Assembly (NCBI GenBank): GCA_020080175.1
Contig: JAGHQL010000009.1
Location: forward strand, 1-64,000
Origin: Glutinoglossum americanum
Lineage: Eukaryota > Ascomycota > Geoglossomycetes > Geoglossales > Geoglossaceae
Length of the DNA stretch: 64,000 nucleotides
Direction: 5' to 3'
The first letter of the stretch is position 1, and every line of letters starts with the position of its first letter. Shown here piece by piece: positions 1 through 11,847 of the stretch. Under the pieces are notes generated by a model, which did no database searches, was not told where the DNA came from, and was given only the letters and a program-made list of their open reading frames with translations. Both the position numbers and the translations under genes were made by a program.

Positions 1-1000
1 TCATACATCACGAACTCCTCCACCATACCGCGAGAGTCGCCATAGCCTACAATAGTATTAAATACTGTGGCTAATATTTTGAAGTTTGTCAAAAAATGAA
101 CCTTCCCGAATCGGGGGCGCATCTCCCCAAATGAGGGTCGAGTCCATGGCTAGCAATACCACTACTAGAGATCTTCTGCATTTCTATGGGGGTGTGACTA
201 GCGTTATGGGACCCAATTGGCATTTTCGATCCTTATAATCTCATCTACTGGGGCTCGGCCTGGTTCAGTAGTGGAATCAATTACCTAGAGTAATACAAAC
301 GAAGGCTGCTGCGAGGATATTGAACTATACTGAGATTTCCACAAAGGGCTTTAAAAACTTGTAATGCTTATTCACTTCAAGCTCTTGAGGTGCCGGCGTC
401 ATGGCCTAGATAAATGGCAAGTTTTCCTAGTCGGTTCATTAAAAGCTAAATAGTGCTTAGGCTTGAGTAGAATAAAGATGGTACTTCTAGAGGATCTATT
501 GGAACACCACCTCTGCCTAGTCACTCACTTTCTTCCCCTCGCTATCGCTGATGGTACCTTGAAAGACAATCACAGACCCACAATGTCAGGTCTGGTGATT
601 TTTGAAGACGGATCCTCACAAAGATGTTTCATAAGCGGTAATCTTAGTATGAAGGTAGGTATGATAGAGAATCGCTTTTTGCTTATGAGTGCCTCACCCA
701 ATTAATTCCGTTTTAAATAGTAAGTTGAGTGATGCTCACCTTGAGCTCGCGTGAGCACATCCCACCGCCTTCATCCTTCATTCCTACACAGCCTGTTAGG
801 CCATAGTGTAGGCCACTTGTGTTATAATGGTAGTGTGCTAGAGTCTACGCAGGTAGTATAGCACATACTGTCAGGCTATTAAGCTAGAGGGCACTGCGTA
901 GTCGTACAGCTGTAATCCATTGCTATTGAACTATGCTATGTGGGCTGTTCGCTGTCCTTCTAATGAGGCCGGCGACTTGACTAAAAAGAGGTGTGGGGTG
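1..1000. other. Gene-poor accessory DNA, nothing recognised
   Basis: No reading frame here gives a recognisable protein and none has convincing splice sites. The longest open frame (about 80 codons from 463) has no family features. Composition is mixed and the stretch looks like decayed repeat or intergenic DNA at the edge of the accessory region. No telomeric TTAGGG-type repeats were seen. Confidence 0.5.
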
Positions 1001-1029
1001 GTATTGGCCCCGTCTGGAAGCGCTCAGAA

Positions 1030-1390
1030 AGCAGGTATAGGCAACGCTAACTGCACTCCTTACACATCCTCCATAACTATTTGTGCACAAGCGTTTGCAC
1101 TGTTAGAAGAAGGTATCTCGATTACGTGAGTTATGCTGCACACTGGCCTAGTTAAGTCTACAATTCATCATATTAGTAAAATCCCTTTTGAGCGAGGATA
1201 TGTCTTTCAAAAAGTTTGAAGACTTTTAATGTTGGCCCTCGTACAATTCTAAATCTATCTTAACATTTTACTCGGAAGCAAAGGCTACCCCACCAAAGTT
1301 GGCGGAATTTGTCGTAATTCCTTGAGAATTTTACTGCTTAGAATAGGCTAATTAAGGAATTAGAAGTGAGTTTTAGCAAAGGGCATCCCT
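1030..1390 (+). pseudogene. Tc1/mariner-like transposase N-terminal remnant
   Basis: One frame, interrupted by stop codons, reads through a helix-turn-helix-like stretch containing PYTSSITICAQAFALLEEG, then TGLVKSTIHHISK and FERGY. This resembles the N-terminal DNA-binding region of fungal Tc1-type transposases (a pattern like S-K-S-T-I-Y-R-I followed by A-F-E-R-G-Y). No catalytic DDE domain follows, so only a decayed 5' piece remains. The family call rests on recall of the motif, not on an alignment. The element differs from the complete Tc1 copy near 18.3-19.5 kb. Confidence 0.42.
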
Positions 1391-2345
1391 TTAATCGCCT
1401 TAGTTATTAACCTATAAGTGCGAAAAGGTGATTTTAGGTGTGATGTTATAGTCGTAAAAGAGGCTAGCCCAACCCTCTGGTGGCTTGCGCCTCAACCCAC
1501 CTTGATCTCGTGAGCTCGTGGGCTTCAAGCCACAACGCCAGCAGACCATCACAGAGTCGCACGAAGCAAATGGACCCACTCTCGGCGGTCGGGTTTGCAG
1601 CCTCAATACTAACTCAATACTAACCTTCATCGACTTCTCCTGGAACGTGGTGCAGGGCACTTACGAGGTCTACAGCTCGGCCTCGGGCACGACGGCCGAG
1701 AATGCTCACATCAGCACGGTCCTCAAGGACCTGCAGGAAACCACAGAGGGCTTACATTCCGACCTCAAGACCGACAACAAGTACGCGAAGCAGCTGTCCA
1801 AGCTCGCCAAGAACTGCCTTGGTCTATCACGCGAACTCACCACGATCCTAGAGAAGCTTCGCGTCAAGGAGAGGAACTCAAGATGGCAGGCTGTGAAGGC
1901 AACGTGGGCCAGTATGAGGAAGGAGAAAGTGGTGGCCTCGATCGAGAAGAGGCTTGGGGAGTATCGTGCCGGGATCGTTCTCTGCTTGAATTTAATGCTG
2001 TTGTGCGTGTCCTTTAGTCTGTAAAGTCCTGACGGCGCTGTTTTGGCTCCGCTGCTCGAACTCTTGTGCTGATGCTCTCCTATAGCAGTCAACAGTCATC
2101 AGTCAAAGCGCAACTTGATAAGATCCACAGAGAATGCTTGCATCTCTCCACCGAGAGCGCGAACCACATGGCCGAAGTCCACAAAGATCTTGCAGAGGAT
2201 TGGTCGACTGCGAGGCGCGGGGAGTTGCTCAACAGAATTGGAGGGGGGCACCAGCGCCGAAGACAATCAGGTCTTGGCCGAGATCCGCACCTCGTTGTCC
2301 AAGTTGGTCATAATGGCGAATACTATTGTTGTTAAGTTGAATTGA

Positions 2346-3350
2346 TGTGCAATGCCAATGTTTTTCCCTGAGGCGCGGAATAGGAGCAAGCCACTTTGTG
2401 CTAGCCCCTATTCGGCCGGCTTGGCACTCTCCGCGCCCAACAAGAACTTTCTCCTCTGCCGTTCGTTCATGTAACTAAGCTGCGCATACATAGAGTCAAT
2501 GGATACATTACACACATAACTATTAACAATTGTAAACAGGCTACAGAGCACGAAGGGGGCATGTAGAATGGTTCAAATTGATTGTATTAAGTTGCTTAGA
2601 CTAGCTACATTAATGAGAGAATATCAAGCTTATATGCTTCGAAGTTGACCATGGTGGCCGAAGTATTGGCAGCAGAAGGCTGCCACATGCTCTTAATGCC
2701 GAGAGCATGCCAAGAGGCTCCTCGGCCACTATTCCATAGAACACCGAAGTATGGTGTCTCTCTCATTAAACTGGTAATCCTCCTAGTAAAGACGAAGCAG
2801 AGCAAGAGATATATATGCTCTGCTTGAGCGCTAAGGAAAGCGGGGTTCATAAGCACCTTCCTAATTAGGAAGTGATCAGTTATAGTCTAGAAGGACTAGA
2901 TGTTATGGAAGCCTCAATATGACCTTATGACTTCATAAAAGTCCATGCGAGCAATGCTTGGGCCTCATGTTGTCAGCCGGATATTGCTTTGAAGTCATAA
3001 CCCCTGAGCGGAATGCTTCGAAGGCATGCCTCGCAACAAATACTATATCGCAAGAGAATTTCTTTCTAATGAAGCTTTATTTCGAATCTATAAACCAGCA
3101 GGAGGACTCGGTGGAGGATCCAGAAGGTGGATCTTTTGGATGGATGCTTGAAGGACAGACTAAGGAAGAAGAAAAGTGGTGAAACCCAAAGACCCTTTCT
3201 CGGCGAGAAAGAAGTTTCTGATCTAGCATGACCAGGGGATCGAGTAACTTGGTCAGGGTCGAGGATGAAAATCTTCCGGTCATACAGAATATCAGGAATG
3301 ACCTCTCAGAGGTACATATCTGTTAAGCGGATTGTGTAGATAGTATAGAA
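2346..3350. other. Inserted DNA inside the NLR pseudogene, unidentified
   Basis: This stretch separates the NLR N-terminal part from the MULE and does not continue the NLR frame. It begins with a GC-rich imperfect inverted repeat (2372-2437) that could fold into a hairpin. Short open frames occur on both strands (for example 2958-3182) but none shows a recognisable domain. It is probably an older transposon remnant. Confidence 0.45.
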
Positions 3351-3359
3351 TTAATTGTA

Positions 3360-5656
3360 GAGCGAAAAATGATATACCCTGTATTTTACGTATAAAGAAC
3401 TATCTACCTTGTAATTAAATTTAAAGAACTATATACCCATATCGCATACCCTTTGTCTATTGATGAGGGTGACAACAAGTCTGAGCGTTATGCCCAGACT
3501 CTCCACAGGTTCCGCACCTGTGGACGAGGTGCTTCCTAAGAAGTACATCTACATCCATATCTTGTCTCGTCAGCCCTCGAGGTGCTCAAGCATCTTCTGT
3601 CCAGATCCGCTCCTTCTTTAGTCGTCTCCGAGGCACTCTTGTCACTGGAGGGTTGCACTCCTCATCGATCAGCTCAAGCCCGACAATATTGACTGCTGGA
3701 AGATTGGTGATATATGTTGCTGCCCACGTTGCTGTCGACAATGATGCAGGGAGGAAGGTCTCAAGCGTGCATCCTTGCATAAATGTCAGGTCCTAGGAGG
3801 GTGCCGCAGGCGCTCGAGGCTCGAGGGGGTCATTCAGGAGATCGTCCGTGAATTCGCGAATGAGTTCCTGAGCTTGAATAGGTGTCACGGCTCGGCAGGA
3901 TGTCCGACGAGATGTCAGAGGTGGGTAGGCTAAGTAGGTAGATGGATATGGGCCACCGGGTGGTTTCTATTAGATGAACTATATACAAGAGGTGTGTTGA
4001 CCGATAGAGGTTAAAGAATCAACTTTATCAGTTAGAAAAGTAGCTCGCGGGCTTGGCTCAAGCACAGGCCTTATGCTGATCTAAGCTTGTAAGCTTTGTC
4101 TCTTGCGGCTCTGTATGCCGTGACAATAAAGATACAGGTTATAGCATGGCCACAGAGAATACTATTAGCCTGGTATTGTCGACAGAAGCAGGTTCCATCA
4201 CGGAGGCTGATGATGTAGATATCGTTATTTGCTTGGATCACTCGTCCTTCATCGGACGACGAGAGTTGAGCTTGTTAGTAGGTAGTTAGTATAATATAAA
4301 ATAGATAGAAATTGACTTACTCAATTACTCTGTACCCATTTTCTCCCTTCTTGTACTACTGTAGTGACGAATGAAGTATATTGCATACCAGTCATAATAG
4401 CTTGCAGCGCCTCTGTATAGCGTTGCGAATGCAGTTGCATTGTATGATGCCAAATCGTATTGAGAAGCTCAATAATATTGAGCTCTTGGTCGAGCGTGAG
4501 AATATTATTCAGACTCTCAATGATATTACTAGTATTGTGGCCATACCGATGGCCAGGAAAGTGCAACTCTGACCAGAGTTGTGGGTCGACATTGCGGAGA
4601 TACTCCTCTGCCTTTTTTTTAACCTTCCCGATCTTCACCAGTATTGCCTCAAAAGCAGTAGGTGTGCGTGCTCATGCTGCCTGCCAAAAGAGTGCTGACA
4701 GGCCTTGCCCGAAGTGTTTTGTAAAATTCTCTTTCAGGTGACGACAGTAGTAAGCTCTTGTCACTCGATTTCCGAGCACCTGCTCTGCCTCAAGTAGGCC
4801 TTTGTCTCTGTCAGAGACTAGCGTACAGGCCTCTGTTGGGACTTCTGGTAAAGCCTACTGGAGATGGCAAAAAAACCACTCCCAAGAGTTGCGGTTTTCC
4901 GATTCTATTACTCCCTAAGCAAGCAGGAGATTGCGACCATCAGCGTCGATACCGACAGCAAGGAGAAGGGTAAGAATGAAACAAACCTTTAGAAAAGTTC
5001 CGTCAACAGCAAGGAATCGTCGACAGAGGTGGAAAGAAGTATACGATTACATAGGGCAGATGAAAAAGCAGTCAATAATTACCTTTGGAAAGGTAGCTTT
5101 CATCATACAGAGGTGACAAGATACTGCCTCGTCCAGCCAGGCAGCACTACTGGCAGCACGAAACTTGTCAACACCAGTGCTGAGGTACTGATAGGTACTT
5201 TCAACAATAGAGAAGACTAGCAATTCCTCCCAGTTTCTTCGTACCCAGCATTTCTAGGGACAGCTCACTGTTGCACACGTAAAAGTAGCTAAATTCAACT
5301 CTTTTTTAAACGTCCAAAAGGAGAATTTGTCTTTAACCGCCCAATTGTTGAGGGCATGGTGAAGGTCCAACCAGCAGGTATACTCTATGCTGTCGAGAGG
5401 CACAGCAAGTTCACTAACAGCAGCTATAAGGTGTCAACAATGGGGTGGTGATGATAGGGTGGTAATAGTAGGGTCGATGACAGTGGGGTCGATGACAATG
5501 AGGGCAGCAGCAATGTCGAATTCGATGATATACTGTAGAGCAGTCAGTAATTGAATACGTTGCATCACATGGAATGGGGTATATAGTTTTTTAATTTTAC
5601 TTACAGGGTATATTATTCTTTTACTAGTGAATACAGGGTATATTGTTCTTTCGCCC
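3360..5656 (-). mobile_element. MULE (Mutator-like) DNA transposon, inactivated
   Basis: The element is bounded by a perfect 9-bp target duplication TTAATTGTA (3351-3359 and 5657-5665), the size expected for Mutator-like elements. Its inverted ends of about 85 bp share GCGAAA...ATATACCCTG. The minus strand encodes a decayed MULE transposase: VDGTFLKGLF near 5080, LLAVGIDADGRNLLLA near 4930, VSDRDKGLLEAEQVL near 4790, RAYYCRHLKENF, and HRYGHNTSNIIESLN near 4550. It ends with a SWIM zinc finger (CFC...CGH) near 4160. Several in-frame stops, some where Trp is expected, fit RIP. A likely intron with GTAAGT and a CTAAC branch site lies at about 4262-4312. A solo LTR (3784-4125) sits inside the coding region just after the SWIM finger. 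The element lies within the broken NLR gene. Confidence 0.88.
3784..4125 (+). mobile_element. Solo LTR, family C copy 1 (inside the MULE)
   Basis: A 342-bp sequence beginning TGTCAGG and ending CGTGACA, flanked by a perfect 5-bp duplication ATAAA (3779-3783 and 4126-4130). It interrupts the MULE transposase frame, so it is younger than the MULE. It is a fossil LTR with no internal region. Ty3 or Ty1 affiliation cannot be told from the LTR alone. Compared with the copy at 22761 it is moderately AT-shifted. Confidence 0.9.
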
Positions 5657-8235
5657 TTAATTGTATTGTGTCTGTCTTGCTTTTAGAGGCATCCGCGGTG
5701 CCATTAAATACATGTTTAGTGACTAAGAAATTTTCTCCTACTAATAATTCTGTTGAGGCGAATAGGGTCAGTACAATTTTGGTGGCCCCCATTCCTCGTC
5801 ATTAAATCCGCCCGGGCTCGCGCCCGGTCAGCACTTGGTCCTCGCGGCCTGCGCAGTCTACTCGGTCTACGCACAGTTAAACAGTCTTAATGGTAATAAC
5901 TACGTAATATATACTCGCATATGTGCCCAACATCCAACACGAACTCATCTCGACGCCGAGGAAGTCGAACGGCGCCGCCACACATCGGAGTCGTTTATTT
6001 CGTTTCTCAGGAATGAACATGGCCTGTTCTTTATTTGCGGCAAAGCGGGCTCTGGAAAATCTACACTCCTGAAATTTCTAGCCCACCATCGGCGCGTTAG
6101 AGAGGAACTTGAAAGTTGGGCAGACTAAAAGAAATTGGTCTTTATCCCGATTTTCTTCTGGAGCTCAGGCGACAAGATGCAGATGTCTCTCGAGGGTTTT
6201 TACCGATCAATTCTCTTCAAGACTCTCAAGCAATGCCCAGACCTACTCCAGGATGTATTTCCCGCCTTGGGGGATCGTCACCCTAACGGTCACGCCGCAC
6301 TTAGTCAATTGGACCAGAACACCTTATTCCGTATCCCACAGCTCAAGGCGGCGTTCCAAAATCTGACTAAAGCGAAATGTTTTCCAAACTACCGATTCTG
6401 CTTCTTTGTCGACGGCCTTGATGAATACGCAGGTGACAGCCTTGACCATATTTCTCTTGCAAAAAGTCTCAAAGAAATGGCCGAGTGCGATAACGTCAAG
6501 GTCATATGCTCTGCTCGGCCGCACACAGAATTTTTGGATACTTTCAATGACCGTGGAGGGACAATTTATCTCCATGATCTAACTCGAGATGACATTCGTC
6601 GATTTGCCAAGGCGATGTTCATGTCGATCCTAAAAGATTCGAGGTTTGATAACAACAGAGAAGAATACTTGGAGTTTGTGGGCCACGTAGTTGATATGGC
6701 GGATGGCATCTTCCTATGGGCGCGTTTAGTTGTGCGGTCGCTACTTAGCGGCATCACGCATTCAGACTCTCCAAGAGATTTGCAAGAGGGACTGGAAAAT
6801 ACACCTAAGGATCTAAATGGACTATTTCGAAAGATGCTCGACGGTATTGATGATGCGGTTCAAAACCGTTCTGATAAAATGCTTCTTGTTGCAATTCATA
6901 ACCCTTTCGAATACCCACTGCCAGCTCTCGCATATTCGTGGTTGAGCGATCTCGAAGATCCGGAATTCCCCTTCAATCAACCGTTCGAGGGTTACTCTAA
7001 TGAGAATGTAACGAAGCGAGTACAAATCGTGCGACATCAAGTTGATGCCTTAGCTAGGGGATTGCTGGAGATTAAAACAACGCCAAGCTCAACCTTGAGC
7101 GTATTTCCGTATTTCAAGTACCAAGTGGAATTCTTCCACAGAAGTGTTAAAGACTACCTTAAAGAGGAACGGGACCGCGGTGAACTCCAAGTTCGACAAT
7201 CGGAAATTGACAAGTTTGAGACATACTGCCGTTTAAAACTTGCAGAAGCTAAGTTTGCGAGAAACTTTGCCTATTGCGATGACAAAATAGGGCTCTACTG
7301 GTCATTGCGTCCAATATATTCTAGTACTTTTGACTGGTTAAAAGCGAGCGGTCGCCCTCTTCCGCTCAACTATTTTGAAGAGCGGGGCAGAAATTATGGA
7401 AAGTTTTCAACATCTTTTCCGCTCCCGTGGGAAACCGGATCGGTTAGCTTCTTGGACCTTCCATTGTATGGTAAACAGCGCTCAGGAATACGGCTTTATC
7501 GAGCCGGCTAGCAAAGATATCAGCTATTTCCATTGGATTTCAAGCTTTCGGCTTTCGAGTGCAGTCGAGTATCTAAAGCGACAGGCCGATTTGCGAAATT
7601 CTGATACCGATGAACTCAATATCCTTCTCACGGCGTCATCAACTAATCCCGACCTAGTTGAATTTCTACTTAACAACGGGTCTTCGCCAAATGAACAGGT
7701 CAAAGTCGAATATAGGACGAATTCAGATTCAGTGCCTGTTTGGATGGTGTTTCTCCGACTTATGGCCTCCGCATGCTTGAACCCAGATACTTGGTCAAAG
7801 ATGCCACACGAGTACGCCTTGATCCTTGAGCAATACTTGAAATTTGGAGCCGACAGAGATATCTACTTTTTGGGCTATCTGGAAACTTCCAAGCAGCGGG
7901 ATTCGAGATCCTTACCGCCAATATCTCTAACTGACTATGATCCATCTGATGAGGAGCTGTTCTACGTGGAACTCCATCAATTCCTAGAGCTCTTCCAGCC
8001 AGAAAATTTTGACTCTCTTCAGAAGCTCCTCGTTGGGAGTGTCAGCCATCAAGTTTGGAACAAAACAACTAGCTTCCTCGTCGGATTGACGCCGTGGGTA
8101 TCATCTTCGCCTTCCATGAGGACAAAATATAGACCTGTAAAGCTGGATCAACTGCGCCAGGCAAAGTGGAGAGTATATGGTGTTGTTTCAAAGACTTGTG
8201 AGCTGCTCGGGCCATTAAAGTACAGGGTTTATTAG

Positions 8236-9318
8236 AGGCCTTAAAGGCTGCGTACAACCGGTTACATGTTTGGAGGCTAAGTGGTTTCTGAGTTCTAGTG
8301 AAATTACTTGTAATTCTGACTCTTTTGGCTGCCCTGACTGTTCCGATTCCTCTGTTCTGTCCGTCTTCTGTCTGTATTGTCGTTTGGGGGCGAATTGTTC
8401 ACGATGGGAATAGCGATGTTCCATACAGGCTTTGCTAGTCTGTAGTAAGTAGTAGCGGAGGGAACGTTTTGGCCAAGGAACACGGTATTGTTTGTCGCAC
8501 TTAGGAATAGGACACCGGATCATTGTAAAATGAAGTCTCGAGTGGAGTTGATTAGGAGGCGGGAAGCGGTCTTAGTGGTGCTCCAGTCAGAATAGTACGG
8601 GATAAAAGCGGCCGGCTTCCCCCCTCCCTGTCGGTTGTGTTAAAATAGAGCTGTTGAATTCTTATTGGTCAATAATTCTGATCGCTCTAGCATATTTTTT
8701 GTAGATGCTAGGAAAAGAAATTATGAATCTTACGCAGTATTGGAGGCTAGGGTGTCTGCATGTTGGTACGGAGTTGAATCAATACATACTGAGTAACTAG
8801 CATATAGGACCCTAGGCCTAGATGGAGGCCGCCTTCGATTGAGAACCTAGCCCTATGAGCGGAGGCCTATGGAACTATTCAGAGGCTTTCCCTATCGACG
8901 GGGCTCACGCCCAAAGTTGCCATTACAGCTACGACGACAAGAAGCTCTAACATATTTTACGGCGAGTTCGCCCACTCTCTACGGGGCCAACAACACAACT
9001 TTAAGAGAGCTTCACATAACCAATTCTTTATAGAATTTTATAAAATTGAAAATGGAGCATATTTAATATTAAAATAATAATATAATAAAATATCAGACTT
9101 ACAAGCCTCATGATTGTGGTGAAATAACCTCAGAATATGAATTATTTTACTTTTTTATTATTCTTTACTTATATCATTATTATATAATCATTTATTAAGA
9201 TCTGACTTAATGTAGTTTAAAAGGACTTTAATAAGATCTGATTAGCTTACTAATAAATTTTTAAAGTATTAGCTATAGTATTTCATCTGTAGTTCTGTAT
9301 TTTCCATTAGTCACTTAT
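8236..9318. other. Transition into AT-rich island, no gene
   Basis: After the NLR remnant the sequence becomes strongly AT-rich from about 9000, with runs of TA-rich DNA and no long open frames. A minus-strand frame at 8215-8523 has two Cys residues and a His that faintly recall a zinc finger, but the spacing is wrong and I do not call it a gene. Confidence 0.5.
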
Positions 9319-9750
9319 TGTTATGACTTGCGGTCGGTTACCCGGCGAGGCCCCTGAGCCTCTACGGCCAGGTAATCAGCTTACGTGACATCGACGATGT
9401 CTCATCCATATACAATGCAATCTCCCAGCCATTATGCATTCACCGTCATGTATATATATGACCCGCTGGCCTCCCGCTTGGAGGTCAGCGATCAGTCTTT
9501 TACATTCCCTGCCTGCTAGAATCAAGTCTATCCCACCTGCCATACATTCTAAGTCGGACCGACATGTAGTCGTCCTCAAACCATTGAGTCAACCCATTAG
9601 CCCTTATATACCTAAGTCTTATCTACACGTAAGCTAGGCGGCTAGCCATTGTTGTTGCTGCGAGGTGCGACGTCATACTGTTACCAAACCTCTCGAGAAC
9701 CCTCGATGTCGGAGTGCCTTCGTGTCGCCTTGACATCAAGGGTTCTGACA
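9319..9750 (-). mobile_element. Solo LTR, family A copy 1
   Basis: A 432-bp sequence that on the minus strand begins TGTCAGAACCC and ends GTCATAACA. It is flanked by an exact 5-bp duplication CTTAT (9314-9318 and 9751-9755). It matches 10913-11334 along its whole length in the opposite orientation. It is GC-richer than its surroundings, so it arrived after most local RIP or escaped it. It is a solo LTR fossil with no internal region. The TATA-like stretch near 9450-9460 may be the old LTR promoter. Confidence 0.92.
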
Positions 9751-9861
9751 CTTATAGAATTTTTAATAAAACTATATATAAAACTTGCAAAAGAACAATA
9801 CAATCTGCATAAACTATAAATTTTTCTAATGATCATAAGAATAGTTAATTTGATACTATAA

Positions 9862-10204
9862 TGTCATAGTGCATAGAACTACAAGGGATAAAACTCATAA
9901 GTTCAGACTAGTATATAGTTTGTATTTAAGCTAAGCCTGCAAGTTCTTTTTCTGACTGACAAAGTTGATTTTTCAACCTTTATTAGTTAACATACTTCTT
10001 GTATATAGTTCATCTAATAGAAGCTATTCTGTGGCCCCATATTTACTCTCATACTTAACCTATTTACTCTTGACATCTTACTGGACCTCTTGCCAAGCTG
10101 TGATACTTATTCAAGCTTGAGAACTCTTCTGCAAGCCTGCAGATGACCTCTTGAATGATCCTCTTGAACCTCAACTACCCATAGTACCCCCCTAGGATTT
10201 GATA
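9862..10204 (-). mobile_element. Solo LTR, family C copy 2, heavily RIP-altered
   Basis: The reverse complement aligns end to end with the family C LTR at 22761-23102. The middle is well conserved (for example ATAGTTCATCTAATAGAAGC near 10005), while most other differences are C-to-T or G-to-A. The flanking 5-mers TATAA and TATAG differ by one transition and probably represent the target duplication. It is the oldest-looking of the three family C copies. Confidence 0.8.
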
Positions 10205-10912
10205 TATAGATTTCAAATTTGAACTTAGATTTATAAAATTTCTAGTAATTATGTCATCTTTAAATAATAAAATCAATAAATATATTTAAAAGAATTCAGT
10301 CTCTTAATTATAAACAGTATCTTCAAGATACTTTAGAAGACTTAAAGAAAGACTTAACTCTATTGATTGTAAGAACAGCTAATTATAAAGAAGTTAAAGA
10401 AAGTACTTTAAGAGATAAAAAAAATAAGAGAAGATACAATCTAATATTAGTACATACTTATAAGTATCTTTTTTTACTAGTACAGGAAAATGTTTTAGTT
10501 AAGTAAACTTTATTTCAAGATTGTCAGATCCCAGAGAGTACCATGAGTACTCAAGGTTTAAGAAAGTTATTTAGGAGTTTATTTGTAAGCTCATAGATAA
10601 GTTCTCAAGCTCAAATAGATATCATAACTTAGTAGGAAGTTCAGCAAGATATTAAAAGTAGACAGGCTGAGTAGTATTATAATAACTGCTTATATAAACT
10701 GAGCCATAAAGGTTAGATACTATAGACATTAAAGTTAAGTTAGTTCTAAAGAGCTAGTTACAAAGAAGTGAAAGAGGCCAGTTACATAATATGATAGAAG
10801 GAGTAAGTTATTAGTTTTAATAGTTTATTTAAAATAATTATAAGTATTAACTGATAAGATTCTTCTTTAGACTCTCCTCAGTTTTTTATATATACTAATA
10901 ACTGTAAGAACC

Positions 10913-11334
10913 CTCGATGTCAAGATGACATGAAGGCACTCCGATGTTGAGGGCTCTAGGAAGGTTTGGTAACAGTGTGATGTCGCACCTCACAGCGACA
11001 ACGATGGCTAGCCACCTGGCCTACGTGTAGATAAGACTTAGGTATATAAGGGCTAATGGGTTGACTCAATGGTTTGAGGACGACTACATGTCGGTCTGAC
11101 TTAGAATGTATGGCAGGCAGGATAGACTTGATTCTAGCAGGCCGGAAATGTAAAAGACTGATTGCTGACCTCCAAGCGGGAGGCCAGTGGGTTATATATA
11201 TACACAATGGCGAACGCATAATGGCTGGGAGATTGCATTGCATATAAATGAAACATCGTCGATATCACGTGAGCTGATTACCTAATCCCGGAGGCTCAGG
11301 GGCCTCACCGGGTAACTAATCACAAGTCATGACA
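10913..11334 (+). mobile_element. Solo LTR, family A copy 2
   Basis: A 422-bp sequence starting TGTAAGAACCC and ending GTCATGACA, flanked by an exact 5-bp duplication ATAAC (10908-10912 and 11335-11339). It is nested in a family D LTR and matches the family A copy at 9319-9750 in inverse orientation. Both copies of its target duplication carry the RIP-altered host sequence, so the insertion followed RIP of the family D copy. Confidence 0.92.
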
Positions 11335-11578
11335 ATAACTTTAAGAGATCTAAAAGTAAAAGCCTGCCTAACTCCTCTCTAATTAACTAATAATTAGATT
11401 ATTCATTGGCTTTGTATAGATCTCTTAGTTAAGGTCTTTTACTTATGCATACATATGATCCTTTCATTACTAACTATACTTCTATATAAAGTTTCTTATA
11501 ATACTTATATAGTTTCTTCACTATCAGCTGTACTTTCATATGAAGTTCTTTATGATATTATTGACAGGACCTAGTAGG

Positions 11579-11847
11579 TGTTATGACTATAGCAGTCCAC
11601 GTGCAGCTTATGGGTGGCCTGCTACAAGCTATAGTATTAGGGCTAACCCTTGGTGTTCGGTGCGAGGCTCGCAGAGCCTCAGTGTTAAGAGTATGACTCG
11701 CTGGCGCCACGCGGCCATACAGTGTTATGCCTATATGTATATAAACCTCCGCACACCCCACACCCCTCTTCTTCCTCTAGTTTAGTATCGTCTTAATAGA
11801 ATCCACCCAATACGCCTTCCAGGCACCGGAACTGGCAATTCGTGACA
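11579..11847 (+). mobile_element. Solo LTR, family B
   Basis: A 269-bp sequence starting TGTTATGAC and ending TTCGTGACA, flanked by an exact 5-bp duplication GTAGG (11574-11578 and 11848-11852). It contains a TATA-like box (TATGTATATAAA near 11735) typical of an LTR promoter. It is nested in the family D LTR copy 1 and is GC-richer than the flanks. Only this copy is present in the window. Confidence 0.88.

Larger units (their letters stand above)
1560..8235 (+). pseudogene. Broken NLR (STAND) gene: N-terminal domain, NACHT, ankyrin-like tail
   Basis: Fungal NLRs are cytosolic sensors that act in non-self recognition and cell death. The 5' part (about 1600-2345) encodes the fungal NLR N-terminal domain (VVQGTYEVYSSASGTTAENA), with a likely intron near 2000-2085. 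A frame change falls at a G-run near 2245. The second part (about 5940-8235) has Walker A GKAGSGKST near 6035-6065, Walker B-like CFFVDGLDEY near 6395 and CSARPHTEF near 6510. It ends with one ankyrin-like repeat (DLVEFLLNNGSSPNEQ) near 7650. An in-frame TAA lies at 6126-6128 in an otherwise continuous frame, and another frame change falls near 7475. About 3.6 kb of foreign DNA separates the halves. The gene is non-functional. Whether both halves come from one gene is inferred from order, strand and spacing of domains. Confidence 0.8.

Noticed and set aside
1-200. Telomere or subtelomere end
   Set aside because: No telomeric repeat array is visible at either end of the window.
8215-8523. Zinc-finger gene on the minus strand
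   Set aside because: The Cys and His spacing does not fit a C2H2 finger and there is no further domain. It overlaps the end of the NLR remnant.
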